Part shown: piece by piece, positions 10,383-21,807 of the stretch
Numbering within the stretch: position 1 is the stretch's first letter
How the letters are laid out: each line of letters starts with the position of its first letter
Source of the DNA: Cytidiella melzeri
Lineage: Eukaryota; Basidiomycota; Agaricomycetes; Polyporales; Irpicaceae
NCBI GenBank assembly: GCA_022592445.1
Contig: JABYQR010000168.1
Span: 1-64,000 of the forward strand
Length of the DNA stretch: 64,000 nt
Direction of reading: 5' to 3'
The notes under the pieces: model-generated
Told to the model about the DNA's origin: nothing
Databases searched by the model: none
Seen by the model: only the letters and a program-made list of their open reading frames with translations
Translations under genes and position numbers: made by a program

Positions 10383-11128
10383 CTACGTTAAGTTGCGCAA
10401 GACTTTGCTATAGTTCTTGCGAAGCTGCTTAAACGAGACTTTCCCAATTGCTTTGCAACCCCAGTCTAGGAGTTGCCACTCGCGGTCGGCTGTGACAGGT
10501 GCGAGCTCGTCAAGTCGGTTAAGGAAGCGATTGACTTTGTTGACGAGGTGGAGTAGCGCGCGATGATGGTCGGGGTCTGCGCAGTTGAGAAGTTCTTGTA
10601 GCTCTGTTAAAGCTTGCAAGCGGGTACGGACAGCGGTAAGCTTCGGCCTGAAGATGCCGATGAGGTCAACCGGTGATAACTTCTTGAAGTCTATCAGTAC
10701 CGGTTTGGGTGCAGCGGGAGCGGGAGTGGGCGGAGGAAGTTTGGCAAGTCGCTCAGCGAGAGTCGGCTTGTGAGTTTGTTGCTCAGCAAGAGTTTGAGCA
10801 CGTTCCTCGGCTGCACGTTCTCCGTATGCTCGGGCAGAAGCGCGAAGTTGTCGATTTTCCTCGTAAGAGGGGACGGTGAGGGTGATGCCTTTGACAGGCG
10901 GCTTCTTTGATACATACTTCGCGACGTTGACGAGGTCTTTGTCAGACCAGCGATGAGGTTGACCGCTCGTACGCTTGGCAGCGAGAGTGTCGAGGAAAGA
11001 TGGGGGGAGGCACCTCTTGAGCTGAGGCTCGTTCGTAGAGAGGTCCTTGGAAAAACAGGTGCGCGTGTCCTTAGGCACTGAACAATGCAGGGGGTAGAAA
11101 CAGACGACGTAAGTAGTAGCTCAACGGT
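10383..11128 (-). CDS. Gypsy ORF1 upstream of Gag, unknown function, no ATG
   Basis: Between the 5' LTR and Gag lies an open frame of about 230 codons. It holds SFLDTLAAKRTSGQPHRW, a Pro/Ala-rich linker (LPPPTPAPAAPKP) and a C-terminal helical region ending GKVSFKQLRKNYSKVL. The frame is bounded upstream by a TGA near 11128 and contains no methionine codon. Translation would need splicing from the LTR leader, a non-AUG start, or a lost ATG. I do not recognise the family. An extra ORF before Gag is unusual for this clade. Confidence 0.5.
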
Positions 11129-11223
11129 ATGGAAAGACCGGAGACGTACTCGTCAAACAGGAATAAACTTTTTTAAACGGTGGGAATGGGGGAACCCAGG
11201 GTTTCACAACGATCTCGACCTAA

Positions 11224-11979
11224 TGACACGGAGACAAGGCTCGACGTGACAAACAGGGACACGAAGTGGATGATGACGAAGTGGTGGTGGTAGGCGTGAA
11301 GCTCAATACTCTCACCAGCTATAAACCTTATACAGATGTCTAGCCCAGTAAAGACCAAGTTAGTATTGGGTACTACTAGCTATGTAGTACAGAGGGGTTT
11401 GCTTACCTAGCCCAGTAAAGACCAAGAGGTCGAGATGGGGGCTAGGAGCGTACATGTAGCTGCTTATATAGACTTCAGGGACCTGCGCACAGACCATGTT
11501 GAGGGCAGGCTTTGCAAGAAGCCATGTGAACGAAGAACAAAAGGACTACCTAAAGGAGAACAATAGCTATTGTCTAGACCTTGCCAAGAACTCTATCTGT
11601 GAGAGAATCTATCTAAAAGGAGACCAACTATTGTATTCCATTCCCACACCTGTGAGAACATCCTTCCATAAAGAGAACAATAAGGAAAGAACAATAAGGA
11701 GCCCATGTGGACAGTATCTATGACGTCAAACCCTAGCTATGGGCTGAGCCATGTGCTTGTAGCCATGTGGTCTTACTTAAGCTAAGTCACATGCCAGTGT
11801 GACGTAGTAGCAAGTAATGTGACCGTGTGGAGCGTCTAAGCCACGTGATACGGGCGCTTAATAGACGTGCAAAGGAGTTTATGCAGAGAGAATTGAAACT
11901 GGGTTGTAGCCCGGAGTTTTACAGATAAAAACAAGAGGTAAATTGCGAAAATCAAGGGCTAGTCAGGCCATCCATGACA
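11224..11979 (-). repeat. 5' LTR of the Gypsy element (family G LTR)
   Basis: 756 bp, the partner of 2500-3256. Transcription runs leftwards from the TATATAA near 11460. The leader intron candidate is 11340-11406 with the same 20-nt repeats at both boundaries. The duplication CTTCT follows at 11980-11984. Confidence 0.93.
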
Positions 11980-12531
11980 CTTCTGATGTTCATTCAAACC
12001 TCGGACCTAACTCCGATTGGTTACCATTGCCTTGGTTCAACCCTCGGTCTTTCCATGCCTCCGTTACCACTCCATCGGGTGCAACCCCGCCTATCCCCTG
12101 TTTCGGATCCAACTCCGTCTATCCCCTGTTTCGGGTGCAACCCCTTCTCCATTGATCTCTGCCTCATGTTTCCCCTTTCTATTGTTCCTTGTTTCCGCAC
12201 CTTGACAGTCTTTTCTCTCATTGGCTCTCCAGAGTAGTGGCTGTTCTCTGTGCATTGTTCTTCCTTTCTGTTTCTCCGATTTGCTACCACTACCTCGGAC
12301 TGGTCCAAAAGTAGTTAGGTCAACATGTATAAATAGCCATCAGACATGGGGGCTAGAACCTCAGTCTATCCACTTCGTATCAATATTCCTTCTATCGAAC
12401 CATCATCTGTCTGCCACTGTGCTTGACAGCGACCGCGCTGCCTAGACCATCATCAGACCTTGAGTGTAGCTACACCAGGGGGTTCTGACCTGACAACTTG
12501 TCCCTTGACAATAGTCGGTCTTAACACCAAC

Positions 12532-15500
12532 AAGGGACCAGTGGCTGTCACCCTTTGAGACACAATTTTTGCTCCAACAATGAAATACAACCTTATTTCT
12601 CTTGGCCGACTTACCGTGGCAGGCCTTTCTTATGAGGGACACAATAATTCCCTAATCATCAAAGACGGCACCCGTACCATTGGACACGGAACTAGATCTG
12701 GTAACCTGTATGAGATGCAGATCGAGCCAATCCAAAATGTCGCATTAGCCACTGTTGCTAGCCGCTCTTGGTATGAATGGCACTGCGCACTCGGTCACAT
12801 CAACAAGGCACAATTGAAATCACTCTATGATTCAGGTCTAGCCACCAGCATGGAAATTGACAAGTCATCGTCTTTGGACTTCACGTGCAAATTGTGCATT
12901 CAAGCCAAGCACTCTCGCGCTCTGTTTGTGAAAGTCACATCGCGTAAAGCTAGCGCAATTGGGGAATTGATCTTCTCTGATATCTGGGGCCCCGCCTCAG
13001 TAACATCCATCCAGGGTCATTGTTACACCATTACGTGGACCAATTTCTTTTTGCGTTTCACATGGGTGGCATTCATGAAGGACCAAGACAAAACCCACAA
13101 GAAGTTCAAGGAGCTAGACGTCATGCTGGAAAATCAGTTGAGCTGCCGCATCAAAGCTATTTGTGTTGACAATGCCAGGGAATATACCCTGGGACGCACT
13201 AAGACATACACTGATCAACGTGGAATTGTGATCGAGCCCACCACTCCCTATAGTCCCGAACTGAATGGAATATTGGAGCGCCTTAATTGCACGCTTATCA
13301 AACATGCTTGTGCCATGTTGATCGCTTTCCGCCTCCCAAAGTTTCTATGGGAAGAAGCCGTCACCTATGCCGCTTTTCTCATAAATCACTCGCCCACTCG
13401 AGCCTTGGAGAATTGCACGCCTTATCAGGCATTATGGGGAAAGAAACCAGATTTATCTGCGATTCACACATTTTGGACGTCATGTTGGGTGCGTTTGAAT
13501 TTGCGGACTTTGAAACTAACTAAACGCCCAGTCCATCAAACAAATTTTTGTTGGGATGCGTGAAGGAACAACAGGCTGGCGCTACTACGTGCCTGAGAAC
13601 CAAAGCGTATTGACCTCTAGGGAGGTTATTTTTCCACAAGGCACTAGTCTTCCTGCTCCGGTCATTGAGACCCATTCTAGCCTTGAGGGGAGGCAGACAC
13701 AGCCAGCGCCGGCAACTAATCAGCAAGCTCCGGCACCGGCCGAAAGCAAGTCTGAATCAGTCCCACCTATTGCTAAGTCCATTGAATCACGTCGCTCTAC
13801 TCGTTTGAATACTTGAATTGATTACATGAAACTTAATGATGGTACACAGAAGACTCTCCGCGCATTAACCCCGAAGGCCAAGGGTGCGAGAGCGAGCAAA
13901 GTCCAAGCTCCACCCAAAACCACTCCGTCGGCTCAGGGGGAGATTGAATCAGAAAGGGATCAGCCGCCCGCTCAGGATCAGGCTAACTGGTGTTTCACCT
14001 CAGAAGCCTCGGACGTACCCCAAACTGTGGACGAGGCAAAAGCGCACCCCAATTGGGCTGAATGGAAAGCCGCTATGGAGAAAGAGAAAGAACAATTGGA
14101 TAATCTTAAGACTTACGTTCTAGAACCCTTACCTGCGGGCCGTAAAGCCGTTGGCTGCCGCTGGGTTTTTGCTATCAAACTTGACGCTGACGGGAATATT
14201 GTCAAGTACAAGGCGAGACTTGTCGCACAAGGTTTCTCACAGATTCCCGGTCAAGATTTTTTTGATACTCATTCTCCCGTTATCTGCCTCGAGACACTGT
14301 GCACCCTAGTTGCGCTTGCATGCCAACTCGGGTTAGTCCTCCATCAAATTGATGTCATCGGCGCGTACCTCAACTCTCTGCTGGAGGAGACTATCTACAT
14401 GCACCAAATTCCTGGCTTTGAAGACAGAACCAACCTCGTGCTCCGTCTGCTCAAGGTGCTTTACGGACTTAAGCAGTCAGCCCATGCCTGGAAAGTTAAA
14501 GTCGACTATGTCGTTGTCAATAAACTCCATCTCACTAGATGTGAATCTGATCCGTGTCTATACTACCACAAATTAGGCACAGAAGTTGTTCTCTTAAGAA
14601 CACATGTCGACGACTGTCTTGTAGGAGCACCCAACGACGCTGTTGCAAATAAACTCAAATCTGGAATCCACGCACACTTTCCTATTATGGACTTAAGACG
14701 CGCATCTCTATTTGTCGGGATACAGATCTCACAACCCTCTGATCGTGTTATCACGATCTCTCAGGAACGTTATGTGGAGACCATTCTCACCTGCTTTGGT
14801 ATGGAAGACTGTAATCCCGTCTTCACTCCGCTCGACCCTAGTGTTGTACTTGCCCCCAAAACTGATGGCGAGACTCTTCTAACAGACGTTCCATATCAGG
14901 CCGCCATTGGTTCTTTGATGTACGCTGCCGTAGGAACTCGTCCGGATATTGCATTCGCCGTCCAGATGCTAAGTCAATTCAATGTTGCCCATACCGCTAC
15001 TCATTGGACCACAGTCAAGCACATCCTACGCTACCTCAAGGGTACACGCTCATACGTTATTTGTTATACCAAGGACACCGCTCAAGACTTCAACGTCTCA
15101 GGCTACAGTGACGCAGATTGGGGCCAATCCCACGTCGATCACCAATCAATCTCAGGGTACGCCTTCTTCATTGGAAAAGGCTTGGTCAGCTGGAGTTCGA
15201 AGAAACAGAACACGGTTGTGCTTTTGACGATGGAAGCCGAATATGTCGCACTTGCTCACGCTGCCAAAGAAGCCCTTTGGCTGAAATTCCTTGTCACCGA
15301 ACTCGACTGGAAACCAAACACTCCCATCCACATCTCCACAGACAATCTTGCCGCTATCTCCTTTTCACACAATCAACAATTTCACGCGCAATAAAAACAC
15401 ACTGATATTTGCCACCATTTCATCCAGAAACTTGTCACCGACGGAACTATCACTATCCCGCACTGTGCCTCCGAAGACAACACCGCCAACATCTTCACAA

Positions 15501-15559
15501 AGACACTCCCACGCATTACGCATCAGAAGCAACTTGTGCTCCTCAAGCTCGCTACTTTG
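12532..15559 (+). pseudogene. Copia integrase, reverse transcriptase and RNase H (broken)
   Basis: Resumes after X1. Integrase zinc region and core: WHCALGHINKAQL, CKLCIQAKH, FSDIWGP, VDNAREYTLG. A frame change occurs near 13560 and a TGA stands at 13814-13816 (in RLNT*IDYMKL, a normally Arg-rich spot). RT follows from 13826: GCRWVFAIKLDADG, KARLVAQGFSQ, and HVDD where the family usually has YVDD. RNase H: GYSDADWG, EAEYVALAHAAKEALWL. The frame is lost at 15392 within the C-terminal RNase H, whose end (DNTANIFTKTLP) lies in another frame. Clearly dead. Confidence 0.92.
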
Positions 15560-15570
15560 TTGAGGGGGAG
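15560..15570 (+). other. Polypurine tract of the Copia element
   Basis: TTGAGGGGGAG directly precedes the 3' LTR at 15571. The same tract recurs at 20769-20779 before another LTR-like start. Confidence 0.8.
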
Positions 15571-15916
15571 TGTTGTTAATCCAGGGTCCACCGATTGACG
15601 CACCAATGCACTCATCCACGATTGGCCGCGTCTTCCGCCCAACTCCGTCTGCATCCATTTCCTCTTTTCTATTTGTATTGGTATGTTCCGTTTTGGTAAT
15701 GCTATTTTCTATGTGCATAAATTTCATTCTATTATCCCGCTCTCCACTTCGTTCTGCGGACCCGCTCATAATGACTTAACCACCACCTTCCTACTTATTA
15801 CTTTATTCTGATATTCTGCTTTTAGTAAAAGGTATAAAAACTCATGTATAGTTGCAGTTTCAATTTTATCATCTCATTGCTCATTCTCGTGTGCATTCGC
15901 CCTGCTCATTACAATA
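15571..15916 (+). repeat. 3' LTR of the Copia element
   Basis: 346 bp, matching 800-1145. It is followed at once by the duplication ATATG, and then by the continuation of Y1. Confidence 0.95.
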
Positions 15917-17026
15917 ATATGTGATGTGAGTGGGTCCAAGAGTCCTAGACTGCACCTGAATGCAAACGAGAGGTGATGCAATGCAGCAAGAGGCAACAAG
16001 ATGCAACAAGATGTGGCGCGAGGAGCGCACGTGGTAGGTGGCAGCTGCACAACAACTAGGGGAAAGAGGAGGGGATTGGGTATGTAGAGACATACAAGAA
16101 ACAACAGTGATGCACAATGAGGGATTTACAAGGTGTGAGGTAAAGAATCCAAGAGGGTAATGGTGGGGAAAGCTTGGAGGTTAAGTGAAACAATGAAAAA
16201 CCTTGCAAGGGATGAGAGGAAAGGAGAGAACACAGCAAATCTCAGTTTCCGGGTAAAAGAGAAATGTGGTTTTCAAATGCAAGGCAGTGAAAGGAACACA
16301 ATATAAATACAGTGGCCAAGAGAAGGTGAACAATGGCTTGAAAGGAGAACACAGTGGAAGAGGAATGCAACACAGTGAGATAACACAGTAGAATAAATGC
16401 AATGAGGAACACAAGGGGGCTCAAGAACGCAACACAAATGAGATATACGCACTGCAAGTAGGCTCGAGACACGAGATGCAAGGAGCAAGTAAGCTTGAGA
16501 CGCAAGATGCAAGGAGCAAGGAGGCTCGAGACGCAAGATGCAAGCATCAAGGAGGCTTGAGACACGAGATGCAAGGCTTGCAGGGGCAAACTTGAAGGGG
16601 GGAAACACGAGGGGTGTTGTATGCTGAGCTACTCAAGGTACAAACATGCTGTGGACAACTAATACTGCAAAAAAGCCCATATCAAATCAAGGTTCCATGT
16701 GAGAGCGAGGCGAAGTGAGAGGGCAGTGTGAGATGAAATAAGGGGCGAACATGAAACCCGTCACAAGAACAAGGAGTACATTGCTTCTTGTGCAGCCAAA
16801 CCACAAGCATCAATCAAACAAAGGCTTGGTGACCAGAAGCCACACAGGAGAGAAGGAGGCAGTGCAATGAAAACAAATCCTGGTAGTGATGAACTCAAGG
16901 GGATTGATGAAGAGAGAGAGAGGCTGCTTGAGGTTCCCCTATCCACACAAAGAGCCGCGGGATCCAAGGGAGCAAGTGAGCAAGGGGGCCGCAAGGAAAT
17001 CAAGGGTGGCAAGGAAAAGTGCCAAT

Positions 17027-17712
17027 TGTTACAAACGGTCTTCACACCCTATTATCTTTCTCTACTTCTTCAATTATCTTGATAACTAGCTATCTTCTTT
17101 ACCATTGCCTTGATGATCCAACTTGTCCTTCCTCCATCATTCCCTGATCCACATCGCCTCCGTTGAACACGGACTATAATGTCATCAGTTGTCTCCTTGT
17201 GTCCATTCAAACCTCGGACCTAACTCCGATTGGTTACCATTGCCCTGGTTCAACCCTTAGCCTCTCCATATCTCCGTTACCATTCCATCGGGTCCAACCC
17301 TGTCTATCCCCTGTTTCGGGTTCAACCCCTTCCCTATTGAATCTTTGCCTCATGTTTCACCTTTCTATTGTCCCTTGTTTCCACACATTGACAGTCTTTT
17401 CTCTCATTGGCTTTCCATAGCAGTGGATGTTCTCTGTGTATTGTTCTTCCTTTTCTATTCCTCCAATTTGCTACCACTACTTCGGACCGGTCCAAAAGTA
17501 GTTAGGTCAACATGTATAAATAGCCGCTAGACATGGGACTAGAACCTCAGTCTATCCACTTCGTATCAATATTCCTTCTATCAAACCATCATCTGTCTGC
17601 CACTGTGCTTGACAGCGACCGCGCGGCCTAGACCATCATCCGACCTTGTGTGTAGCTACACCAAGGGGTTCTGACTTGACAACTTGTCCCTTGACGATAG
17701 TTGGTCTTAACA
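17027..17712 (+). repeat. X2: solo LTR inserted in Y1
   Basis: 686 bp, TGTTACAAACGG to GGTCTTAACA, with the perfect duplication CCAAT on both sides (17022-17026 and 17713-17717). Closely related to X1. A TATA-like GTATAAATAG lies near 17514. Removing it makes Y1 co-linear with Y2 near 24030. Confidence 0.93.
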
Positions 17713-18028
17713 CCAATGTGCTTGAGGCTGCCCAAAACTTGCGAGAGACATGGACAAGAACTTGCACAAGAACTCATCCCATAACTTGAGGAAGCACAAG
17801 TTAGAGTGCCCAAAGGGCTGAGCCATAGACAAGCTTGAGATGCAAGCTGTATAAACCAGTTCGAGACAGAGGCTGTATAATAAGCTCGAGATGCAAGCTG
17901 TAGAACCAGCTCTTGTATAACCTCAAGACGTCTTGCAAGGGCTCTTGAGTGACAAGGAGCTCTGCTTGTTTGCGAGAAGGGGTCCTCGTTTGAGCTTGTT
18001 GCATGTCCAGCGGTTTCCAGGCGTATCA

Positions 18029-18670
18029 ACGAGTGAAGAACAAGTGACAAGCCATGTGCCTACTTCGCATTTGTCACCCAATGCAGCTACTTATGATGTA
18101 CAACCAACCCACGGTAAAGAGTTGTGAGTATGACTTGCCGCATTGAGGGTTTTTGCTGCATGAGTCAAATGCCAAATTTGTGCTGGTTGTGGACTGCAAG
18201 AGCCTGTCACCTTATCTTTGGGAACAGCCTCTAGACACATAGAACCTGTTTTGACACTATCAGTGAGCTATTCTCGCTGAACCATGTGAAGTAATACAAA
18301 CCTGGAAGCTCTGTCTGGCTAACGTTCCAGTCCAAGATATTCTGAACGTTTGTATTACCTTGCATTAGGTCACAAACTCCCGCGCCTGCTTGCATCCATG
18401 TGATGTTTTAATCCTTAAATTTGACACTGTTGTCCTGGGCGTCCCTCATATCATCCGCACTGGGAGGGGATGGGTTGAGTTTCTTTGAGGTTGGCCACCA
18501 CCCTCCCGTGACACAATGTTTCAAACCCTCTTGATCAGCAAGCTGGTGTGCAATGTTGCAACTTGGAGTGAGATGGTTCGAAAGAACTGAGCACTGTCAA
18601 AAGACCTGATTGAAATGCTTGTATGACTCAGTAGAAAGACCAACAAGCGGCCCAAAGCAACGTATGTCAT
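18029..18670 (+). other. Decayed coding-like sequence of unknown origin
   Basis: Lies between the Y1 end and a G solo LTR. In one plus frame it still reads long peptide stretches (NAKFVLVVDCKSLSPYLWEQ, later FDTVVLGVPHIIRTGRGW) interrupted by TAG/TGA stops. This pattern fits an old protein-coding transposon region eroded by C-to-T and G-to-A change. I could not name the protein. Confidence 0.35.
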
Positions 18671-19402
18671 TGTTGTGGATGGCCTTATTTTTTGCATTTT
18701 ACCTCTTGTTTTTACCTTTGAAACCTGGTTGAAACCTGGTTGCAACCCAGTTGCAACCCTCTCTGCACAACTCCTTGCACATCTATTGAGCACCTGTATC
18801 AAGTGGCTTAGATGCTCTACATGGTCACGTTACTTGCTGCTATGTCACACTGGCACGTGACTCAGCTTATGTAAGACCACATGGCTACAACTACATGGCT
18901 CAGCCCATAGCTAGGGTTTGACCTGCTCACATGGACTCCTATTGTTCTTTTGCTATTGTTCTGTTTATGGAAGAGTGTTCTCACAGGTGTGGGAATGGAA
19001 CACAATAACTGGTCTCCTTTTAGATAGATTCTCTCACGGGTAGAGGTCTTGGCAGAGTCCAGACAATAGCTATTGTTCTCCTTCAGGTAGTTCTTTTGTT
19101 CTTGCTTCTCACACAACTTCATGCCAAGCCTGGTCTGTGCACAGGCTCTCAAGTCTATATAAGCAGCTGCATGTACACTCCTTCCCCCATCTCAATTTCT
19201 TGGTCTTTACCAGGCTAGGTAAGCAACCCCCTCTTGTACTATGTAGCAGGTAGTATGAATACTAACTTGGTTTTTACTGGGCTAGGCATCTGTATTAGGT
19301 TTATAGCTGGTGAGAGTATTGTGCTTCACACCTACCACCACTTCTTTGTTGTCATCTACTTTGTGTCCCTGTTTGTCGTGTTGAACCCCTGTCTCCACGT
19401 CA
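18671..19402 (+). repeat. G-family solo LTR, old copy
   Basis: 732 bp, plus-strand transcription direction. It matches the reverse complement of 2500-3256 with much divergence (TGTTGTGGATGG for TGTCATGGATGG at the end). A TATATAAGCAGC box lies near 19155, and the two CTTGGT-TTTAC-CTAG boundary motifs are kept. No clear duplication flanks it; the right flank is a truncated X LTR. Confidence 0.85.
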
Positions 19403-19632
19403 TCAGGTTGTTTCATAAGTAGTTAGGTTAATATGTATATGTAGCTGCTAGACATGGGGCTAGAACTTCAGTCTAGTCACTTCATATCAATAGTCCTTTT
19501 ATCCAGGCATCATCTGTCTTCCATTATGCTTGACAGCAACCACATGGCCTGGACCATCATTTACCCTTGTGTGTATCACACCAAGGAGTTCTGACTTGAC
19601 AACTTGGTTCCTGACAATAGCCGGTCTTGACA
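19403..19632 (+). repeat. X3: 3' part of an X-family LTR
   Basis: Matches the last third of X2, from AAGTAGTTAGG to GGTCTTGACA. The left part is missing, cut where the G solo LTR begins, so it is a recombined or deleted remnant. Confidence 0.75.
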
Positions 19633-20765
19633 GCAGCCTGGCATATATCAAATAAGATTAAGAAAAAAGAAAAAAAGACAGTCAATCAGACATTGAAAGA
19701 TCAACCAGTAAATTCTACAGTGCATATTTTTGTGCCTGCTCAAGGTACAGTCACAATCAAACATCTCAGTGAGGTACAAGGTATAAAATCAACTAACAAG
19801 CATAGAACAGATTTGGGTAAAGTACAACACTTGAGCAAACACATAAGAAACAAAGAAGGAACTCAGTGATACACCCAAAAAATGGCTAAGCGCAGAATCA
19901 CATCAATCTCCATTCATTCATGCACTCACGCTTTTCTTGCAGCAAGTCCCTGCCCTCCCATCAGCATGGGCATTGCAAAGAAACACTCTACCCTGCCGTG
20001 AGGCTTTCTCCAAGGATCTGAGAACTTACAATGCAGCGTTGGCATGTTGGTAATCCCCAAGGGTACAAGACAATGCAAGCTGCTGTCTCAATTTTCATAT
20101 TCCATTGATGTTTGCATCAGAACTGGCAGATTTGAAGGACTGAGCATTTTAACAAGTCCTTCGGTTGCAATTTGGACTAACACTGGCAGAAATGTGATCA
20201 TCAGATTGTGTTTGGCTGAGGCCCCTATCACACAACACTGTGTGTCCCCTGGCCAGTGTTGCATCACCTGGTCACAAGACTGGTGCTTGCTTTGACTTGG
20301 GAGTTGTACATTGGACCCCTGCCCTGGTGCATACTGTGTCCTTCCCTCTGTTGATTTGCTGATTGCTTTGCCTCTGCTCACTCGCCTGGTCTTGGGCATT
20401 GGTTTGTGTTTGTATTTGGACTTAGAACAAAGAAGGAAAGGTTCAGGAGATGTGGCTTAGGTATTAAGACAATGTTGCATGTACTTCTATCAGACAGAGT
20501 ACAACCCCCCAGAGTTCACACTTCACTTTGTGCTTGTATCAAGACAGTCTCCTCATGTTCCTAAGTCACTGTGTTCCCTGCATATTATCTCACTGTGTTC
20601 TCTTACTATGTTGATGTCCTCTGTGCCTGTGTCCCAACCACCAACAGGTGCTTGTTGCCCACCAGAGCCATACCTAGCTACCGCTTGTTGCCCATTTTAC
20701 ATGTGTCATTCACCACTCTGCCGCTACCTGTAACAGTAAAGGTTATACTCACCAGATAAGTGGTT
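19633..20765. other. Unassigned repetitive or decayed DNA
   Basis: About 1.1 kb with only short frames, for example 80 codons at 19627-19869 (lysine-rich) and 103 codons on the minus strand at 20088-20399. None has a family motif. Composition is AT/TG-rich like the surrounding old elements. I see no gene I can support. Confidence 0.4.
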
Positions 20766-20768
20766 AAC

Positions 20769-21050
20769 TTGAGGGGGAGTGGTTGAGATAGAGTGTGAAG
20801 GGTTGGTGAGAGTGGGTACTGGAGAGTACAAGGTAGTCCTTGATCAACAGAGTGGATAAGACTGAGGGGATATGCCCTCAGGAGTGCCTCTATATATACA
20901 TGAAGGGGAGGACCCCAGGTACTACCCTAAGACCCCTAATACCTACATGAGTAAGCAAAGTAATCTACCTTACTAAGCATGTCTATGCCCTAGTGGTGCC
21001 ACTTCAATAAACAACCAATAGCAATTGTCCCCATGACCTGACCCCATGAC
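20769..21050 (+). repeat. Remnant of an LTR element: polypurine tract and 5' part of its LTR
   Basis: TTGAGGGGGAG (20769-20779) is identical to the Copia polypurine tract. It is followed by TGGTTGAG..., a plausible LTR start, with a TATA-like CTATATATACATG near 20890. The G solo LTR inserted at 21051 interrupts or ends it. No partner LTR was found. Confidence 0.5.
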
Positions 21051-21807
21051 TGACACGGAGATGGGGTTTGACGTGACAAACAGGGACACAATGTGGATGA
21101 CGAGGAGGAGGTGGTGGCAGGCGTGAAGCACAATGTGTTCACCAGCTATCAAACTTATTCAGAAAGCTAGCCCAGTAAAGACCAAGTTAGTATTTGTACT
21201 ACCAGCTATATAGTACAAGAGGGGGTGGCTTACCTAGCCCAGTAAAGACCAAGAGGTCAAGATGGGGGCTAGGAGCATACATGCAGCAGTATATATAGAC
21301 TTCAGGGACCTGCGCACAGACCATGTTGAGGGCAGGCTTTGCAAGAAGCCATGTGAACGAAGAACAAAAGAACTACCTAAAAGAGAACAATAGCTATTGT
21401 CTAGACCTTGCCAAGAACTCTACTCGTGAGAGAATCTATCTAAAAGGAGAACAACTATTGTATTTCATTCCCACACCTGTGAGAACATTCTTCCATAAAG
21501 AGAACAATAGGGAAAGAACAATAAGGAGCCCATATGAACGGTATCTATGACGTCAAACCCTAGCTATGGGCTGAGCCATGTGTATGTAGCCATGTGGTCT
21601 TACTTAAGCTAAGTCACATGCCAGTGTGACGTAGTAGCAAGTAATGTGACTGTGTGGAGCGTCTCAGCCACGTGATACGGGCGCTTAATAGACGTGAAAA
21701 GGGAGTTTATGCAGAGAAGGTTGCAACTGGGTTGCAGCCCGGAGTTTTACAGATAAAAACAAGAGGTAAATTGCAAAAATTAAGGGCTAGTCAGGCCATC
21801 CATGACA
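21051..21807 (-). repeat. G-family solo LTR with intact duplication
   Basis: 757 bp, the same length and orientation as the Gypsy LTRs, TGACACGG to ATGACA. It is flanked by the perfect duplication ATGAC (21046-21050 and 21808-21812). It is the best preserved of the solo copies. Confidence 0.94.

Larger units (their letters stand above)
2500..11979 (-). mobile_element. Chromodomain Ty3/Gypsy retrotransposon (minus strand)
   Basis: LTRs 2500-3256 (757 bp) and 11224-11979 (756 bp) differ by about five substitutions and one indel by eye (under 1%). The element is flanked by the duplication CTTCT (2495-2499 and 11980-11984). Read on the minus strand: LTR, a Met-less ORF1, Gag, zinc knuckles, protease, reverse transcriptase, [W1], RNase H, integrase, chromodomain, polypurine tract, LTR. 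The order and the C-terminal chromodomain place it among chromoviruses. It is young but already carries TGA stops in RT, frameshifts in Gag, and the W1 insertion. Confidence 0.95.
2329..12526 (+). mobile_element. X1: solo LTR inside the Copia, itself split by the Gypsy element
   Basis: Outer parts 2329-2499 and 11980-12526 join into a sequence of about 713 bp that matches X2 (17027-17712). It begins TGTTACGAACGG and ends GGTCTTAACA, with TGTTA/TAACA inverted ends. It is flanked by the perfect duplication CCAAC (2324-2328 and 12527-12531). A TATA-like GTATAAATAG lies near 12330. No internal region remains, so this is a solo LTR left by recombination, later invaded by the Gypsy. Confidence 0.92.
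800..15916 (+). mobile_element. Ty1/Copia LTR retrotransposon, interrupted by nested elements
   Basis: The two LTRs are both 346 bp (800-1145 and 15571-15916), begin TGTTG and end CAATA. They are flanked by the perfect 5-bp duplication ATATG (795-799 and 15917-15921). Internal order is Gag with zinc knuckle, protease, integrase, reverse transcriptase, RNase H, which is the Copia order. About 10.2 kb of later insertions (X1 with Gypsy and W1 inside) interrupt it between protease and integrase. The LTR pair differs at roughly ten positions by eye (about 3%), mostly C/T or G/A. Several in-frame stops and at least one frameshift show that it is dead. Confidence 0.95.
1..18028 (-). mobile_element. 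Y1: decayed large transposable element, split by Copia and X2, running off the left edge
   Basis: Read on the minus strand the element begins TGATACGCC at about 18028. It matches a second copy (Y2, plus strand from 23752) through the same order of segments: 18028-17713, 17026-15922, then, past the inserted Copia, 794 leftwards. The join across the Copia is exact: removing 800-15916 and one copy of the 5-bp duplication gives sequence co-linear with Y2 around 27340-27371 and 31150-31220. The body is poor in CpG and rich in TpG/CpA, so the copy is old. The only recognisable coding part is the Ulp1-like start at the left edge. Class is uncertain: the shared terminus with W1 suggests a DNA element or a retroelement end, and no transposase was recognised. 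Confidence 0.6.
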
